A stretch of 64,000 nt of DNA from Schistocephalus solidus (lineage: Eukaryota > Platyhelminthes > Cestoda > Diphyllobothriidea > Diphyllobothriidae): assembly GCA_017591395.1 (NCBI GenBank), contig WEDG01001459.1, positions 186,001 to 250,000 of the forward strand, in the 5' to 3' direction. The position numbers and the translations under genes are program-made. Below are positions 33,691-45,683 of the stretch, in pieces (the stretch's first letter is position 1; each line of letters begins with the position of its first letter). The notes below the pieces were generated by a model, which was not told the origin of the DNA, made no database searches, and saw only the letters and a list, made by a program, of their open reading frames with translations.

Positions 33691-36600
33691 GTTCATATCT
33701 CATGGGTACTAAATGGCCGCAGTCTCTCTCCTCTATTTGCCTTGGTCTGTCGCCAACTGTAACTACGGTGCTATGCAGTAACAGTTCATAACCTTCAGTA
33801 CTACTACTGGCCAATGGTCGCAGCATTTTCTTCCCTTTTAATTTCAGCCCAAGAGTCTTACCTGTAATTGTACAACTAGAACGGGGCGCTAGCTAATGAA
33901 GATTTTGTTGTTAGTAGAGGTGGTGATATAAAATTCGAATTGGTAACAGGAGAATGCGACTTATGGCTGCAAAGCGTAACAGAAAACGATTTGCTGTCCA
34001 TGTTTTCTCGTTATATAATCGTATAACCTTCAGTAAGTGACCCAGTTCAGAATTTATTATGGTTCATTGGGGTGGGGGTAAGGCTAGCAACTATTCTAGG
34101 TGAAGCAGAGGCAATGCGCGAAATGCAACCGGAAGAGGGCGTCAAGCTTTTTCCTTGTAATCAATGTGAGAACGCTGGTTGTGCTAAAACAAATGAAATC
34201 GATGTGTATACGCGTGTGTTTGATTATCACACAAATGACGGAAGAAACGAGCTACGCAAGGTTAGCTCAATTTACCCTAGCCTCCTGTCTATATGAAATG
34301 AATTTGGAGAGAAGGGGATGCCAATCGCTTTCTAAAAGTCCATCTCGTTCCAGCAAATGCTGTGCGACCAGCCTACTACCAAGATCTCGAGCTGAATACG
34401 ACGCGAAGGCGGACTGCATTGGCTTTAGGCCTGCTTGAGACAATCATTGGCCGGCCTCACTGCAGGAAAAACGCATGGAGCTTCCGGTTTATTCCTGGCC
34501 GACAGGCCATATCACTTCCTACTAAGACCACTTTAGTCGAATGATAAAGCGGTTCTTAGGAATGGATTCAACCGTTATTCGTTGCAGTTGTTCGCGGTTA
34601 AATTGCATGCACGACAGAGCGACAGGAGGTACCCAGGGGGGTGGGGGCCGACTGCGCCTCTAGCAAAACAGATATCATGCCTGCAAACCCGATTTTAATA
34701 AATAATACGGAAGCACTGTCCAAAACCACAAAGGTAAACAAATTACGTCCATGGCGCACAAAAATAAACCTCGCAGTGCAAGAACTGTCCGAAAGTGCAT
34801 TTATCTACTGATGAGTCATCATCCAGAAAGCGGACAGCCTGGATGAAATGTATAGAATCAGATCAAATAATGTATGTCCAAGGAAAGGATAATGGAAGAG
34901 GACCAGCAATATAAGATAATTACGTATATCGTGTTAAGCTTACCGTTGTTGGCGGCAGTTCTGAGACTAGTTCATCGAAAGAGGCGTACGCGAAAATGAC
35001 GAATGCCGGCGGCGTTCACCTTCGCTCGCTTTCAGTGCATGTGCGCAGTGAGTGTACGTGCGTGCGTGCGTGCGTACGTGTACGTTTGTTTTGGTCTACG
35101 CACGGTCGCTTTCTGTTAGCCTGCTAGGTCGTAGCCGGCGTCGTCACGGGGCGAGGAGCTGTGGCAGCCTGTCTGGAGGCCTCGTTTGCCGCACTCCATG
35201 GTGGTGTCCGGACAGGCTCGCTGAGGCAGCACCGGAGTCCGTGTGTGGCACTTGCGCTGGCGCTAAAGCTGTCACGCCGGCGACCAGTGAGCAGGTTGAA
35301 GACGGTCTGTTATTCTGCACTGTGCAAGCTCTCTTTCTCTTCCTCCCCTCTTCCTCTCCCCCCCCCCCCTTTGCCGCTCTCGTCTACGCCTAGACCTGAC
35401 GTGAGTGTCCTGCGCACGTGCGTCAGGAGCTAGCGTTGACGCACCTCCGGCCTGGTCGCCAGTCTACCAACCAAACTTTAGTTCCTTTCTTTCAGTTAGC
35501 TTATGCTCCAATCAAAGCAGGGCATCTGTCATACGCTCCCGAAATCCCACCAATCAGACGTGGAAAACAGACCGCATGGCCTCGCGGTGTGTCAGACGCG
35601 CACGTGCGTGTGTCAGAGGTGAGGGGCGATGCCTGGCTCATCGATCGATAGTCAAGTGACGGCTGAATCACGCGCGTGTGCATGCGCCTACGGACGCATG
35701 GCACCGACACCGACGCGCGAACTGTATCGATCGTCGTGCGTGCTGGTTGTACTATCGGCCAAGGTCGTCGCACCGGACGCGCGTTACCGAAAAACACACA
35801 AGCACCACTACCCTGCTTACACCGCTCTTGGAGAGCAACCAGCAGAGCAAGCAATGCGCGTTGCCGTTTCTTGAGCCATCTGGTGACTAATACACCTGGA
35901 GTAGGACATTCGAAAGAGATATTTACGAAACAGGGTTGATGGCCGAGCACCGAAGATGCAACAGTCTTGATTAGGTATATTTCTCGACGCCCGTTAGGTA
36001 AAGAAAACCTATAACAGTGTGCAAGAGAGATAGCTTACCCTATAGCAAAATTTATTTAAACAGCCTGAAAAAAAGGATGGTCTAAGTCAAGTTTTTTCCT
36101 CCAGTGACTTCACGCTGGCTGTTTGGGAAGCGTAAATATTATTGTGTAACCTGAGTGACAGGTACTGCACGCGCTGTCTAAAAGGCGAGCTACAAGCTGT
36201 GGCCGCTTACTCTTATGAATGCGGCAGTTACCGAGGGAGAGCCGTATGCTCGACGAATACATTTAACGCCAGATGTTAGCGATGAGTTTGCGCTTGCAGC
36301 TCTTCGCCTTTTCAGGGAATATATTTGAATAATATCATGAGAATTTTTGCAGCCTTAAAACAGTCCAAAGATCACAAGGTCCAAGATCCCATGTGGGCCA
36401 TAACTACGGCTCAGCAACAAGTATGGTGAGGCGAAAATACTGGACAAGTTTACCTGGGACTGCGTGCGAGTATCCGAACCACGATTGGAGAGTGTTGCAG
36501 CGGAGACGTAAAGTTATTACCACCGAAAACATGAAGCTGATATGCTGATAATAAAGTGTAAAGCAACTGTATTTAGGTATAAGAGATGCAACATCACGTG

Positions 36601-36929
36601 TTTTAACAGGTAATGCTTATGACTGCAGGAAGGAAAACGACGCATAAAGATTTGGCAGTTCTATGCCAGTCCCAAGCAAATATGACTTTGCTTCTTTGGC
36701 ATGTGCACGACATGAAGGCTCAAGCGTTCATCTATAACACGCGATAAACCACGGCTTGCGGCCTTATGCCTGGGTCCTAAGTACCAAGCCGAATGCTTAA
36801 TACATTAGATATAAGAAGCAAGTTCGAGAACCTTTGAAATCGGGCGCGTGATGTAAAACCCGCATCCAGGGGTAGCATACAAAACCTTAAATGAATTCTG
36901 GTTAAGTGTGCTTATCAGTTCCTGAGCAC
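33691..36929. other. No gene recognised; CpG-rich block at 35000-35900
   Basis: Between 35000 and 35900 the sequence is CpG-rich, with GTGCGTGCGTGCGTGCGTAC at about 35057-35076, a C run at 35361-35371 and several overlapping short frames. It has the look of a promoter or 5' UTR, with a GTGAGT donor-like word at 35401, but no protein domain. The rest is unremarkable AT-rich DNA. Confidence 0.35.
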
Positions 36930-38130
36930 GTGGTTAAGAAGTTGAGAACTGCTCGCAAAACACACAGAAAAATTAAGAAGACTTCTGGAGACCAACGATA
37001 TTTTGGTAGCTAGACCAGAAAAAGGAACAGGCATAGTGAACACTTTTCAAGCAAAAGAAACTCATCAAAGTTGAAAATGTAAAATCTGGCCTAAAAAGTC
37101 GTGGCGCAACTGAGTATCTGCCTAAGAAGACACCACACAGGTACTTTCATATGCGATCGTGCCTTCGAACGCCTCCAGCCTGTTAACACGTATATTCCAG
37201 GAATGTATGAACCACCGAAGCTTAACAAGGATGGTCTGCTGCTTCTTCGATCCTGAATATGCTAGACTCCGCAGCACACGGTGATTGGGATACCCTTGAA
37301 TTTGTTGACGACGACAATAATCCCCAGTAAAAGTGTATGTTGAGGTTTTCGCCGTGACGGTTGATTACCTGTGCAAATTCCTATCCACAAGTCACAGACC
37401 GATCATTATAGTGCTAATATACTTTTATTTGATGTCAGCCGATCTATCAGATTAACTTTTGCTGGTGTTAACATTTTCATGGATAATAGGCAAGAATAAA
37501 GATGAACTATGATTGCTTACACTAAAGCAGCTAATGGTCGCGTCTGTGAGTTTTTGAGAATAAAGCCGGAACAGTAAAATCTATCCTACAATATGATGTT
37601 CACTACCGCTGCGCTCCGGCCAATGCCCCTTCACTGATTTTGGCTAGTGGAAGTTTTGTATTGAAATCGACGAGGAAGCATGTTTTTTTCCAGTTACCGT
37701 CATGTTCTGTTAAACTTTAGAGACCGGAAGATTCATACTATTTTTTTGGTGCAAGTGCCACCAGTAAATAAAAAAGTAGTTCATTCAATAAAGTGCTCCT
37801 TCAGGGAGATTTACCGAGTGAACTCGCCGATCAAGCGGTTTCATGGACCTCTTCCTAGCAAACGGAATTCAGGCACTATACTTGACCCAGACCATTCTGC
37901 ACGGAGAAGGCAAGAATAAATTACCGGCACGCACAGCCTTGAAGACCAGTTATTGCTTTACTTCCTCTTGTGGAGCAGACTACATTGGTATTATGAGTGT
38001 GCATCTACCCAAAGGGATACGAAAATATCTCCAGGCATGGTTGGAAAACGGCGAAACGAGGGGTGTAAACAGTGTCATCGTATATAAAAGCAAAGAGGCC
38101 AGTTCAAGAAAGCATTTCTCATAAAGAAGA
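36930..38130 (+). pseudogene. Penelope-like retroelement relic (RT pieces and GIY-YIG end)
   Basis: Plus-strand pieces in order: TNDILVARPEKGTGIV at about 36990-37037, matching the Penelope (x)PDKGxGxV motif; GMYEPPKLNKDG at about 37200-37235, matching the Penelope LPKxHKxG motif, followed in a shifted frame by SILNMLDSAAHG; and a C-terminal frame (37843-38124) with CFTSSCGADYIG, LPKGIRKYLQAWLENGET and VNSVIV. The CxCGAxYIG with a downstream R-x-x-x-x-x-WL segment is the GIY-YIG endonuclease typical of Penelope-like elements. The middle of the RT, including the YxDD box, was not found. Several stops and shifts make it inactive. Confidence 0.65.
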
Positions 38131-38252
38131 AGAAGAAGTGATCGCTGAACTTTCGGATTCTCGCCCGAACCCATCATCAGAGACGGTCTCTGATTATGGG
38201 TTAGAGCGCGAACCTTAAACGTTAGACCAGTAAACTTGATGTTCCTGCAGTC

Positions 38253-38265
<13 letters not shown>
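38126..38265. repeat. Inverted (GAA)nGTGA / TCAC(TTC)n pair
   Basis: GAAGAAGAAGAAGTGA at 38126-38141 is matched in inverse orientation by TCACTTCTTCTTCTTC at 38251-38266, enclosing about 110 bases. The right arm grades into the long (CTT)n array. It directly follows the Penelope-like frame. Confidence 0.5.
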
Positions 38266-38283
<18 letters not shown>

Positions 38284-38355
38284 CTTCTTCTTCTTCTTCT
38301 TCTTCTTCTTCTTCTTCTTCTTCTTCTTCTTCTTCTCTTCTTCTTTTTTTTTCTT
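38254..38355. repeat. (CTT)n microsatellite
   Basis: About 100 bases of near-perfect CTT triplets, with one interruption near 38335 and a T-rich end. Frames encoding poly-Phe or poly-Lys across it are artefacts of the repeat. Confidence 0.95.
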
Positions 38356-39071
38356 ATTTGAGTGTCCTCTTCTCACGGGTGTCTGTGGAACCCAAAGAAC
38401 CCACCCGAGTAATGTATAAGGCCACATCGAACTACCCAAAATCGTTCAGTCAATGTCTACCGGCAATCACAACAACAGCAGCTATACACACAAAAGAACT
38501 TTCTGCGGTTGCCACGGCAAAGGGCTGGTCACATGCAATTCTCCTCCTCCTCCCGTACTACCCAGCCGACCCTTCCCCAACTCTGCCTATCCCAACCAGG
38601 TTATACTGCATTTCTCAATTATCTTTCCCCCACTAGCTACATCAGATTATCAGCACCAATTTATTTGTCTGATGGCCAGTGTGTCCTGGCAATTTCAGTA
38701 ACTACATGTGAGCCTGATGAGCCTTTGTTGATATGAAATATATGCGCACAAAATCGTCTTCTGGACATTCCAGCAGAACTTTTCGTAACTTTGAAGCAGA
38801 AGAAAATGGAATCAGTACATTTCATGAAGTAAGACTACAATCCAAAGAGCTTGTTGTGAACTACCTCAGTTTGTTAGTCGCTGTTATAACTTTACGGATG
38901 GTTTTATGAGCGGGGTAGAGTGCATGGCCCGGATAATTGTCCAACATCAGTTAGTGCAGTCGAAAGCAGCATGATTCTTTTAGACACTGTCATGCGGAAC
39001 CTAATATCTTACGTTTCAGTGGTCAAGTAGCATTTACTTTTGCAAGTGCCACTGGCTGCTATAAAAAAAAA
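38356..39071. other. No gene recognised
   Basis: Short frames at 38358-38736 overlap in all three plus frames with no motif. Sequence otherwise unremarkable. Confidence 0.35.
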
Positions 39072-39426
39072 CGGTAAATATAACTTGTGTGGTCGCCTAA
39101 TGAGGGCACGGGAATAGGGACCGCCCAATGTGACTGCGCTCAATTCCTGGGATCTTAGGTTTAGGATGATGTGGAAGGGTACAGCTAAGTTTAGGGTTAG
39201 GTTAAAGGTTAGGGTTAAGGTCAGAGTTAGGGTTGGGGTTGGGGTCAGAAGTATGTTAAGTTTAGGTTTAGGATAGGACTGGGGTTTAGACTAAGGCTAC
39301 AGTTTAGGTTTATTTTAGGGTTCGTGTTAGGGTTAGGCTACGGGAATTTGTACCCTTCCTGAAATTTATAGCAAGACAACCTATTCCAGTGTACTGATTA
39401 GACGGCCATACAAGTCATCCTTACCG
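39072..39426. mobile_element. TIR element with TTAGGG-like core, copy M2
   Basis: A 355-base unit. Left end CGGTAAATATAACTTGTGTG, right end (reverse complement) CGGTAAGGATGACTTGTATG, with TIR similarity extending about 45 bases to GGAATAGG on both sides. Core 39168-39345 is a degenerate GGTTAGGGTTAGG-type array. The block next to it (AATTCCTGGGATCTTAGG) is the reverse complement of the block beside the M1 core, so M2 lies in inverse orientation to M1. No coding capacity. Confidence 0.65.
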
Positions 39427-39884
39427 ACAAAACGACTTCATTAAATGCGGTAACTAGCATTCAGCGGATTTTTTGAATACTTATCTGGCGTATGCCTTGT
39501 GAGGGGGTAGAAAACGACCATATACGCAGGTCTGAACGCGCTCACACGTTATGGCTGAATTCGAGGCCTTCCCACGGGCAGTCGCACTGGCTCCGACGTC
39601 AGAACGGAGATCGTGTCCGCTGTCTGGGTCAGCGGTCTGACCAAAAATGTATACGCGCTTACTGCGCTGCTGATTTCCGCTCCTGCGTAGATCTCCTCGT
39701 TCTCTCGACACGCAATTTTTTTGTTTTCCGTTTCCGCCTGCGAGGATCTGGTTTTACAATATTTGCCTTTTTACTTCAGCCTTTTTTCTCCCTTCAACAC
39801 CAAAACGATCAATGCGCTCAACAATACCACTTAATTAACCAGAGTCTGGGTTGGGACTGATGAGAGCTAGCGCTAACAAGTTCG

Positions 39885-40256
39885 TAGCGTCCATTTCGAT
39901 TTCCCTTGTTGGTTTTGCGCGAAGGAATTCAATGGGTGCCGGTATTGGTGTACACTTTGGTCGTCCGCATACATGCATTCGTTGGTGAACGCTCACCGAT
40001 CGCTAACAGAACTCGCTCGTTGCGCTCTGCCTTTGACGCTCACTCTAGAGCCCCGCCAGAAGCCGCACAGCTGCTAGTAGTAGAATAAACAGATGAATAT
40101 TTTCAGCCAAGACAAGGGAGACTGGAATGAAAATTTATGGCTTATAAGCCGTCGTCAGCCAGTCATACCCAACCCAGGTAGTGTACCACCCGAGGATTGA
40201 ACTCATGACCCGTTGTGCAGATATCCAACGCTCTAACCATTGAGCTTTCCGGATAC
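39885..40256 (-). mobile_element. SINE-2, most complete copy
   Basis: Minus strand from 40256: tRNA-like head GCTCAATGGTTAGAGCGTTG (A box) and GAGTTCAATCCTCGG (B box), then GGGTATGACTGGCTGACGAC, CATTCCAGTCTCCCTTGTCT, CTACTAGCAGCTGTGCGGCT, and GTTCTGTTAGCGATCGGTGA toward 39990. Length is about 370 bases. It is not a functional tRNA gene because the head lacks a closing acceptor stem. Confidence 0.7.
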
Positions 40257-40990
40257 TCTCCTGTTAGGAACAGTCAGGTAGTTTAACTTTCTTTGCGTTA
40301 CCCGTATTTCCGTTGGCCAGCCGGGGAACAGTCCTGCGAATTTAAATTTTAAACGTTTTCGGTTGCAAATAAGTTTGGGTGGAGGCAGAATAGCCGGAAC
40401 CACTGAGAACATTTCAAGCAAGACCAACTGTCTTACGGTAACCGCGGTAAAAAGCGGTTTTATGTGGAAGGTAGAACGAGGAAGCAAGAAACCTGTGAAA
40501 AGCAAACGAAGAGGGTAAAAGTAATTACAACCTAGTTACGGGCTGTAAATGCACTAAGTGGAACCCGCGGGGTTTAAGGGAAACTGCAAAGCAATCCCGT
40601 GGGCGAAGGGAAAGGAAATTGGTTTCCCGGATCGGTGTAAGGGAAAGCAAACCTGAACCGGCATCAAATAGAGTCAAATGGGAACGTGGGTGACCGAAGG
40701 ACGGAAGTTAAACGCGTCCGGAGCCAATGTTCTCAGGGGATCCGGCTATTGCGCTTCCACCAATTTTTGCCCGTTGACTATATTTGGAAGCTGCCCATTC
40801 ATATTTTTTTTCACCCAATGGAAGCAAGGGGCTCTAGTATTGGCATACATTTTGGCCGTCCACCTACTCCCCTGCTGGAAACAGTCAGGTAATTAACATT
40901 AACGTTATCCGTACGTCCGTTGGTCAACTGGGGGACCAACCTCATGAATTAAAATAATAAACTTTTTCCGTTGCAAATAATGTTCCCTGT
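40257..40990. repeat. Diverged direct repeat pair
   Basis: The segment at about 40258-40385 (CTCCTGTTAGGAACAGTCAG ... TTTTCGGTTGCAAATAA) recurs at about 40868-40990 (CCCCTGCTGGAAACAGTCAG ... TTTCCGTTGCAAATAATG). Sequence before the second copy (CATTTTGGCCGTCCACC) resembles 39940-39970, so both may be ends of one interspersed repeat. A further TTTTCGGTTGCAAATT lies at about 55208. No coding sequence seen. Confidence 0.5.
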
Positions 40991-41639
40991 TGGTTGTCTT
41001 TGAGAGATGCCTATTCGTCTATTCTGTCACCCGTTGGAAGCTTGCTAGTTTCGGGCAGCGATGGATCAGTGTGCACCAATTCCTGAAAATGAAGCGAAAA
41101 TGCGCGTCCCGTGGATAACTGAGAAAAGAGAGCGATCCTCGAAAATTGAGATACAATTAGAAAATACACCTTTTCATCTTCAATGGGGCTCATGATACTT
41201 TTCACCAGGACGCGCATTCATTCAAGTTTTAATTAGATAACACGAAAAGGCTTGATGTATATGCCATATCAGGACTGCAGGAGCAACTGGACGCTTCTAG
41301 GCCACTTTACCGTCACTCGAAGACGAGAAGGTTTCGGATTTCCATCGGATAATAAAAGCCTTCTCTAAAGGAAGCATCGTTATTCCCATGCTATAGTTCG
41401 CCAGCTGTTATGAACAAAAATAAGAGAATAGCCACGACGCCATCACGACCCAATCTTTCTCGGCATTTTAAAGCGTCAATTTTTCGCAGGATGAAGTTCA
41501 CAAAACAAGGATGACGCTTCAGGGTAGCCACCCTGCTTGGGGCTCACTGCAGGATGACAGAAGGGCTTCTTTGTCCGTTAGGCCGTCAACTAACTAACAG
41601 GCGCTGAAAATTGAGGTGTTGAAGTGGTTCCCACAGGTT
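40991..41639. other. No gene recognised
   Basis: No motif-bearing frame and no repeat that I could match within the window. Confidence 0.35.
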
Positions 41640-42010
41640 CGCCAGTGCTCACAAGGCTGACGCAACAGGGGCTTGCGTATGAATTTATTAATAATGAGAC
41701 AAACTTTCGCTGAACCGAAGTCACTTCAATATCCCAAACCCCTCTTCTTCCCGGAGAAAAGACAGCCCCAGAACCACTGGGGGGTGGGTACCAACACAGT
41801 GGTGGACGACTCTAAGCGACCCGCCTACGCTTGCCATATACGACTTGGTTCCTACTCATAGAGGGACTGCACTTCATTTAGATTGGGGGAGAGGGTGTTC
41901 ACACCTCAAGCAAGCGAGAGCGTCATAAAAGCCACAATGAGCAGGAATGCGTGCAGATTTATCCACAGACCTGAGTAGAGCCGAGTTATCTCGTCGGTTT
42001 GTGAAATTCC
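41640..42010 (-). repeat. Old LINE tail-module copy
   Basis: Plus-strand landmarks in minus-copy order: GCTTGCGTATGAATTTATTA, CTAAGCGACCCGCCTACGCT, CGTCATAAAAGCCACAATGA and GAGTTATCTCGTC. They correspond to those in the copies at 21930-22320 and 33310-33690. Highly diverged. Confidence 0.4.
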
Positions 42011-42799
42011 AATTCGGGACTGCTAGAAAATTGTGTGCGGTTTGAAATGCATCCGGCTTTTCTCATCTGCCCTCGCGGCTTGTCAGAGCCTTTCAGTCAA
42101 CCAGGAGATGAGATTAAGCACAATGTTTGGCGTGGTATAGAAGCCCCAATCCATATGCTGCCACATGCACGCACACAAGCATGTATTACACTTCCTCCTT
42201 TAGTGCAGACGTTAGCAAACGTTGTCCTAGAGTTAATGTGTTGATGATGGATAAACTTAATATGAGGGCGTATGATACAAAACGGTCCTGCGGTGAGGTA
42301 ATGAGGAACAAATTCGAACATAAAAGCTGCGAGGTAGTTAAAATATAGTGACGATGTATGCACACATGACTGAATTGGTTAGTGGAATAGCTTGAAGTGC
42401 ACGGGAGATGTGGGTGGAGGAAGCGTAAGTGACGAGCGTTGACCAGGGATCGAAGACTTGGTGGCATTTATAAGTGTCCTTGAAATCCACCAACATCACA
42501 GACATTTGCGTCGTCCTTGTACGGGATTAGGTGTTAAGATTTGAAATACATCTCAACACCGTCTTCCCCTATACGAGATTTATACTGGAAAGTAAAGAAG
42601 ACAACATGCTGGACTTCCTTGTCCGCATTTTTCAAAAATATTGGGATGGGCTAAAAACCAAAGGACTCAGTAAAGTGACACCTGTAAATCATCTGTGTTC
42701 TGAGTTTTCTCATGGGACATCTGCTGCACTGACGTCATTGTCGACTACTAAGGCCAGCACTACCCCCCCCCCCCCCCCCCCCCCCACCTGAGATAGACT
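42011..42799. other. No gene recognised; 23-base C run at 42763-42785
   Basis: Short frames only. The homopolymer C run ends the region and abuts a LINE scrap on the minus strand. Confidence 0.4.
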
Positions 42800-43200
42800 G
42801 CCTATGACTCCTTCGCGGTAGTCGCTTGAGGACACACCCAAAGTGATCGGCGTAAAACACCAGGTTCTCCCTCAGTGGAATTATTGCTACTGACCTGAGT
42901 AGCAGCACAGTTCAGGTGGCCTGAAGCCCGTAGTCTGCCTTGATAGACTTTAAGAAATTTTATCACGATCTGCATATCCTTTCCTTGAAAGCCACCCAGT
43001 AATTTCGTATCGCTCTGAGTCTTTGTTGCCTTTGCCGATGGTATTGGAAGAATGCAGTCTTGCTTTGGGGGTGTCTTGTTGTATTTCGACATCGTTGTCA
43101 CCAAACCAGCCCTTGTGTACGTTGCCCAGGGTCGTGTTCACCTTGATGACAAGCTCACGCCCGTGTTCAGCCAAAGTCACTGACGACATGGCGACATTCG
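42800..43200 (-). pseudogene. Zinc-finger-LINE-like linker fragment
   Basis: Minus-strand frame 43189-42950 has VNTTLGNVHKGWFGDNDVEI, comparable to VLGRAHRRHQDWFDDNDADI in the LINE linker at about 45749-45810. The overlapping frame 43104-42802 continues with FLKVYQGRLRASG and EPGVLRR, comparable in order to the region just before the RT (KAIYGP ... ILKRW). The similarity is weak but collinear. It would be a very old relative of the LINE. Confidence 0.4.
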
Positions 43201-43689
43201 GTCCAGCATTCAGTCCCTCGGTCTGCTGCTGTCATGCGGGCATCACGGCGGCCACCCCTCCTGACGAAACATGTGGTCCATCAGTTTTCATTTAATGGGA
43301 TCGTGGGTGCATGCAGGATATCTTATTGCAATTAGAGAGCTGGAAGACGGTATTAATGACAAGGGGGCTGTGCGCTGAGCAGGTATTTATCTGATCGAGT
43401 TCGTTAGCATTGCTGTGACCAACTCCCTAACGATGAAGTACTCCTTTCCAGGTGGCGTAGTCTGGGTCTACTAAAGTACTGAAGTCACTGGGAACGACCA
43501 GGCTGTTAGCCTCTGGAAGACATACAAGGAGAACGTGTGAACCTTTCTAAAACTCCTCCTTCACCTCCTCACTGACCGCCATTACAAGGGCTTTCTCGAT
43601 GAGAAACAAAACAGATTTATCTCAACTTTATTTAGTTGACAGGGTCATTGATCCCATGTGGAGAGAGTGTAAATTAGGCAGGGGAACTT
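43201..43689. other. No gene recognised
   Basis: No motif-bearing frame, repeat or RNA gene recognised. Confidence 0.35.
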
Positions 43690-44134
<445 letters not shown>

Positions 44135-44229
44135 TTGCCGGCAATGTTCACCTGCCTATGTTACTAGCGGGGGTGTAGGGGTACTAGTTAGGGGCAGCAC
44201 CACACAGCTTGCATTTGGTCGCTCCATTT

Positions 44230-44756
44230 GTCTCATACAGGTGGTGAATGCTCCTGTGGCCGCCTCTAACTGTTACCCAACTCTCACCTGTGGCTCCTCG
44301 AAGTTGGGTTCTTCCCAGCGGCCACACCCCGGGCAACCGTCACGACCGGCGGGCTAAACCAGGTGAGGGTCTCCGGTGTTGTGTGTGCCTCCACACCCGG
44401 TATGTCTGACTCCCGAAATTCCCATCTCCCCCTCTCAAAAAGTCCTACGGTGGGGGCGACAGCAACCCCGTAGGCGGCCCAGACTAACTCGGGTCGTTCT
44501 TTCACTAAACCAAAACCGTGACCCATAGTGGAGTTCGGCAGCCGTCTGGGATGTCCGAGCAGCCCTATTTAGGGATAGCACTGCTTGCCTCCTCGCGGAG
44601 GAAGGGGCTAGAAAATGTGCCCTAAAAAATGCTGGTTCTCACGTCTTCTGCAGCCGGCCGCGGCTCGCAGATCGCAAACTACGCGGTCGTAAAACTCAAA
44701 CAAACAACACTATCCCCCGTCCTCATCCCCCTCGCCATACTCTCCAGGCTGCTCGG
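44230..44756 (+). other. 5' UTR and likely internal promoter of the zinc-finger LINE
   Basis: GC-rich sequence (for example CGGCCACACCCCGGGCAACC and CAGCCGGCCGCGGCTCGCAG) leading to the endonuclease start codon. It has no counterpart before the 5'-truncated copies, consistent with a 5' UTR. LINEs usually carry an internal promoter here. The left edge is a guess, after the SINE-2 and microsatellite material. Confidence 0.5.
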
Positions 44757-45683
44757 GTGAGTCCACTCACACTAGCAGCCTGGAATGTTCGTTCCCTTTA
44801 CGACAATCCTAGGAGCAACCGGCCGGAACGGAGGACGGCGCTAGTCGCTCGGGAACTGGCGCGCTACAAGGTGGACATTGCTGCTCTCAGCGAGACCCGA
44901 TTCTCTGAGCAGGGTCAGCTGGAGGAGGTGGGGGTCAGCTACACCTTCTTCTGGAGCGGCCGGCCAAAAGCAGAGCGACGCGACGCTGGTGTTGCCTTTG
45001 CCATCCGTAACGACATCGTGGGACGTCTGCCCTGTCTGCCGCAGGGTATCAATGATCGCCTGATGAGCCTCCGCCTGCCTCTTCGGGGAGACCAGTTCGC
45101 CACCATCATCAGCGCCAACGCTCCCCCAATGACGAGCTCTGATGCGGCGAAGGACCAATTCCAGGAGGACCTGCACGCCTTGCTGGCGACTGTGCCGAAA
45201 GAGGACAAGTTAATTGTCCTTGGTGACTTCAATGCCCGCGTCGGGACGGACCACGCTGCCTGGCAGGGAGTGCTGGGTCCCCACGGTCTGGGTAGCTGCA
45301 ACGATAACGGCCTCCTTCTTCTGCGCACGTGTGCGGAACACCGTCTCCTGCTGTCCAACACCTTCTTCCGCCTTCCGACGCGGGAGAAGGCCACGTGGAT
45401 GCACCCTCGGTCGCGGCGCTGGCATCTGCTGGACTATGTTCTCGTCCGGAGGCGAGATCGACAGGACGTGCTGGTAACCAAGGCGATCCGCGATGCCGAT
45501 GGTTGGACAGATCACCGCCTCGTCATCTCCCAGATGAGGCTCCGACTGCAACCCCGACGAAGGCCCCAAGGTAAGAGGCCGCCATGTAAGTTAAATACTC
45601 TTTTATTAAATTTGCCTGCTCACTGTTTTGATTTCCAGCAACCAAATAACCGAGAAACTGGAGGACCTGCATGCTCCAGATGA
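44757..45683 (+). pseudogene. LINE APE endonuclease domain
   Basis: 308 codons. Exonuclease-endonuclease-phosphatase fold motifs are intact: WNVR at residues 9-12 (metal and phosphate Asn), SETR at 45-48 (catalytic Glu), GDFNARVG at 156-163 (catalytic Asp and Asn), LDYVLV at 225-230 and TDHRLV at 251-256 (the usual SDH catalytic pair with Thr for Ser). This domain nicks target DNA to prime reverse transcription. After residue 285 or so a frameshift replaces the linker with unrelated residues and a stop at 45681-45683. The start ATG at 44757 fits the expected N-terminus of the domain. Confidence 0.85.

Noticed and set aside
33404..33826. 140-residue minus-strand protein
   Set aside because: Largely lies across a diverged copy of the LINE tail module; the frame has no domain signature.
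38143..38250. tRNA-like sequence with a long variable arm (minus strand)
   Set aside because: AGAGAC/GTCTCT can pair, and a GGTTCG word is present, but D- and T-arms do not form convincingly.
40190..40256. Functional tRNA gene
   Set aside because: A- and B-box-like sequences are present but no closed acceptor stem or acceptable cloverleaf, and the same head recurs with a SINE body.
45571..45642. Possible spliceosomal intron inside the LINE (GTAAGAGG ... TTTGATTTCCAG)
   Set aside because: The segment translates in frame as linker sequence ([16 protein letters not shown]) of a kind I recall as coding in this LINE family. The break that follows is better explained as a simple frameshift.
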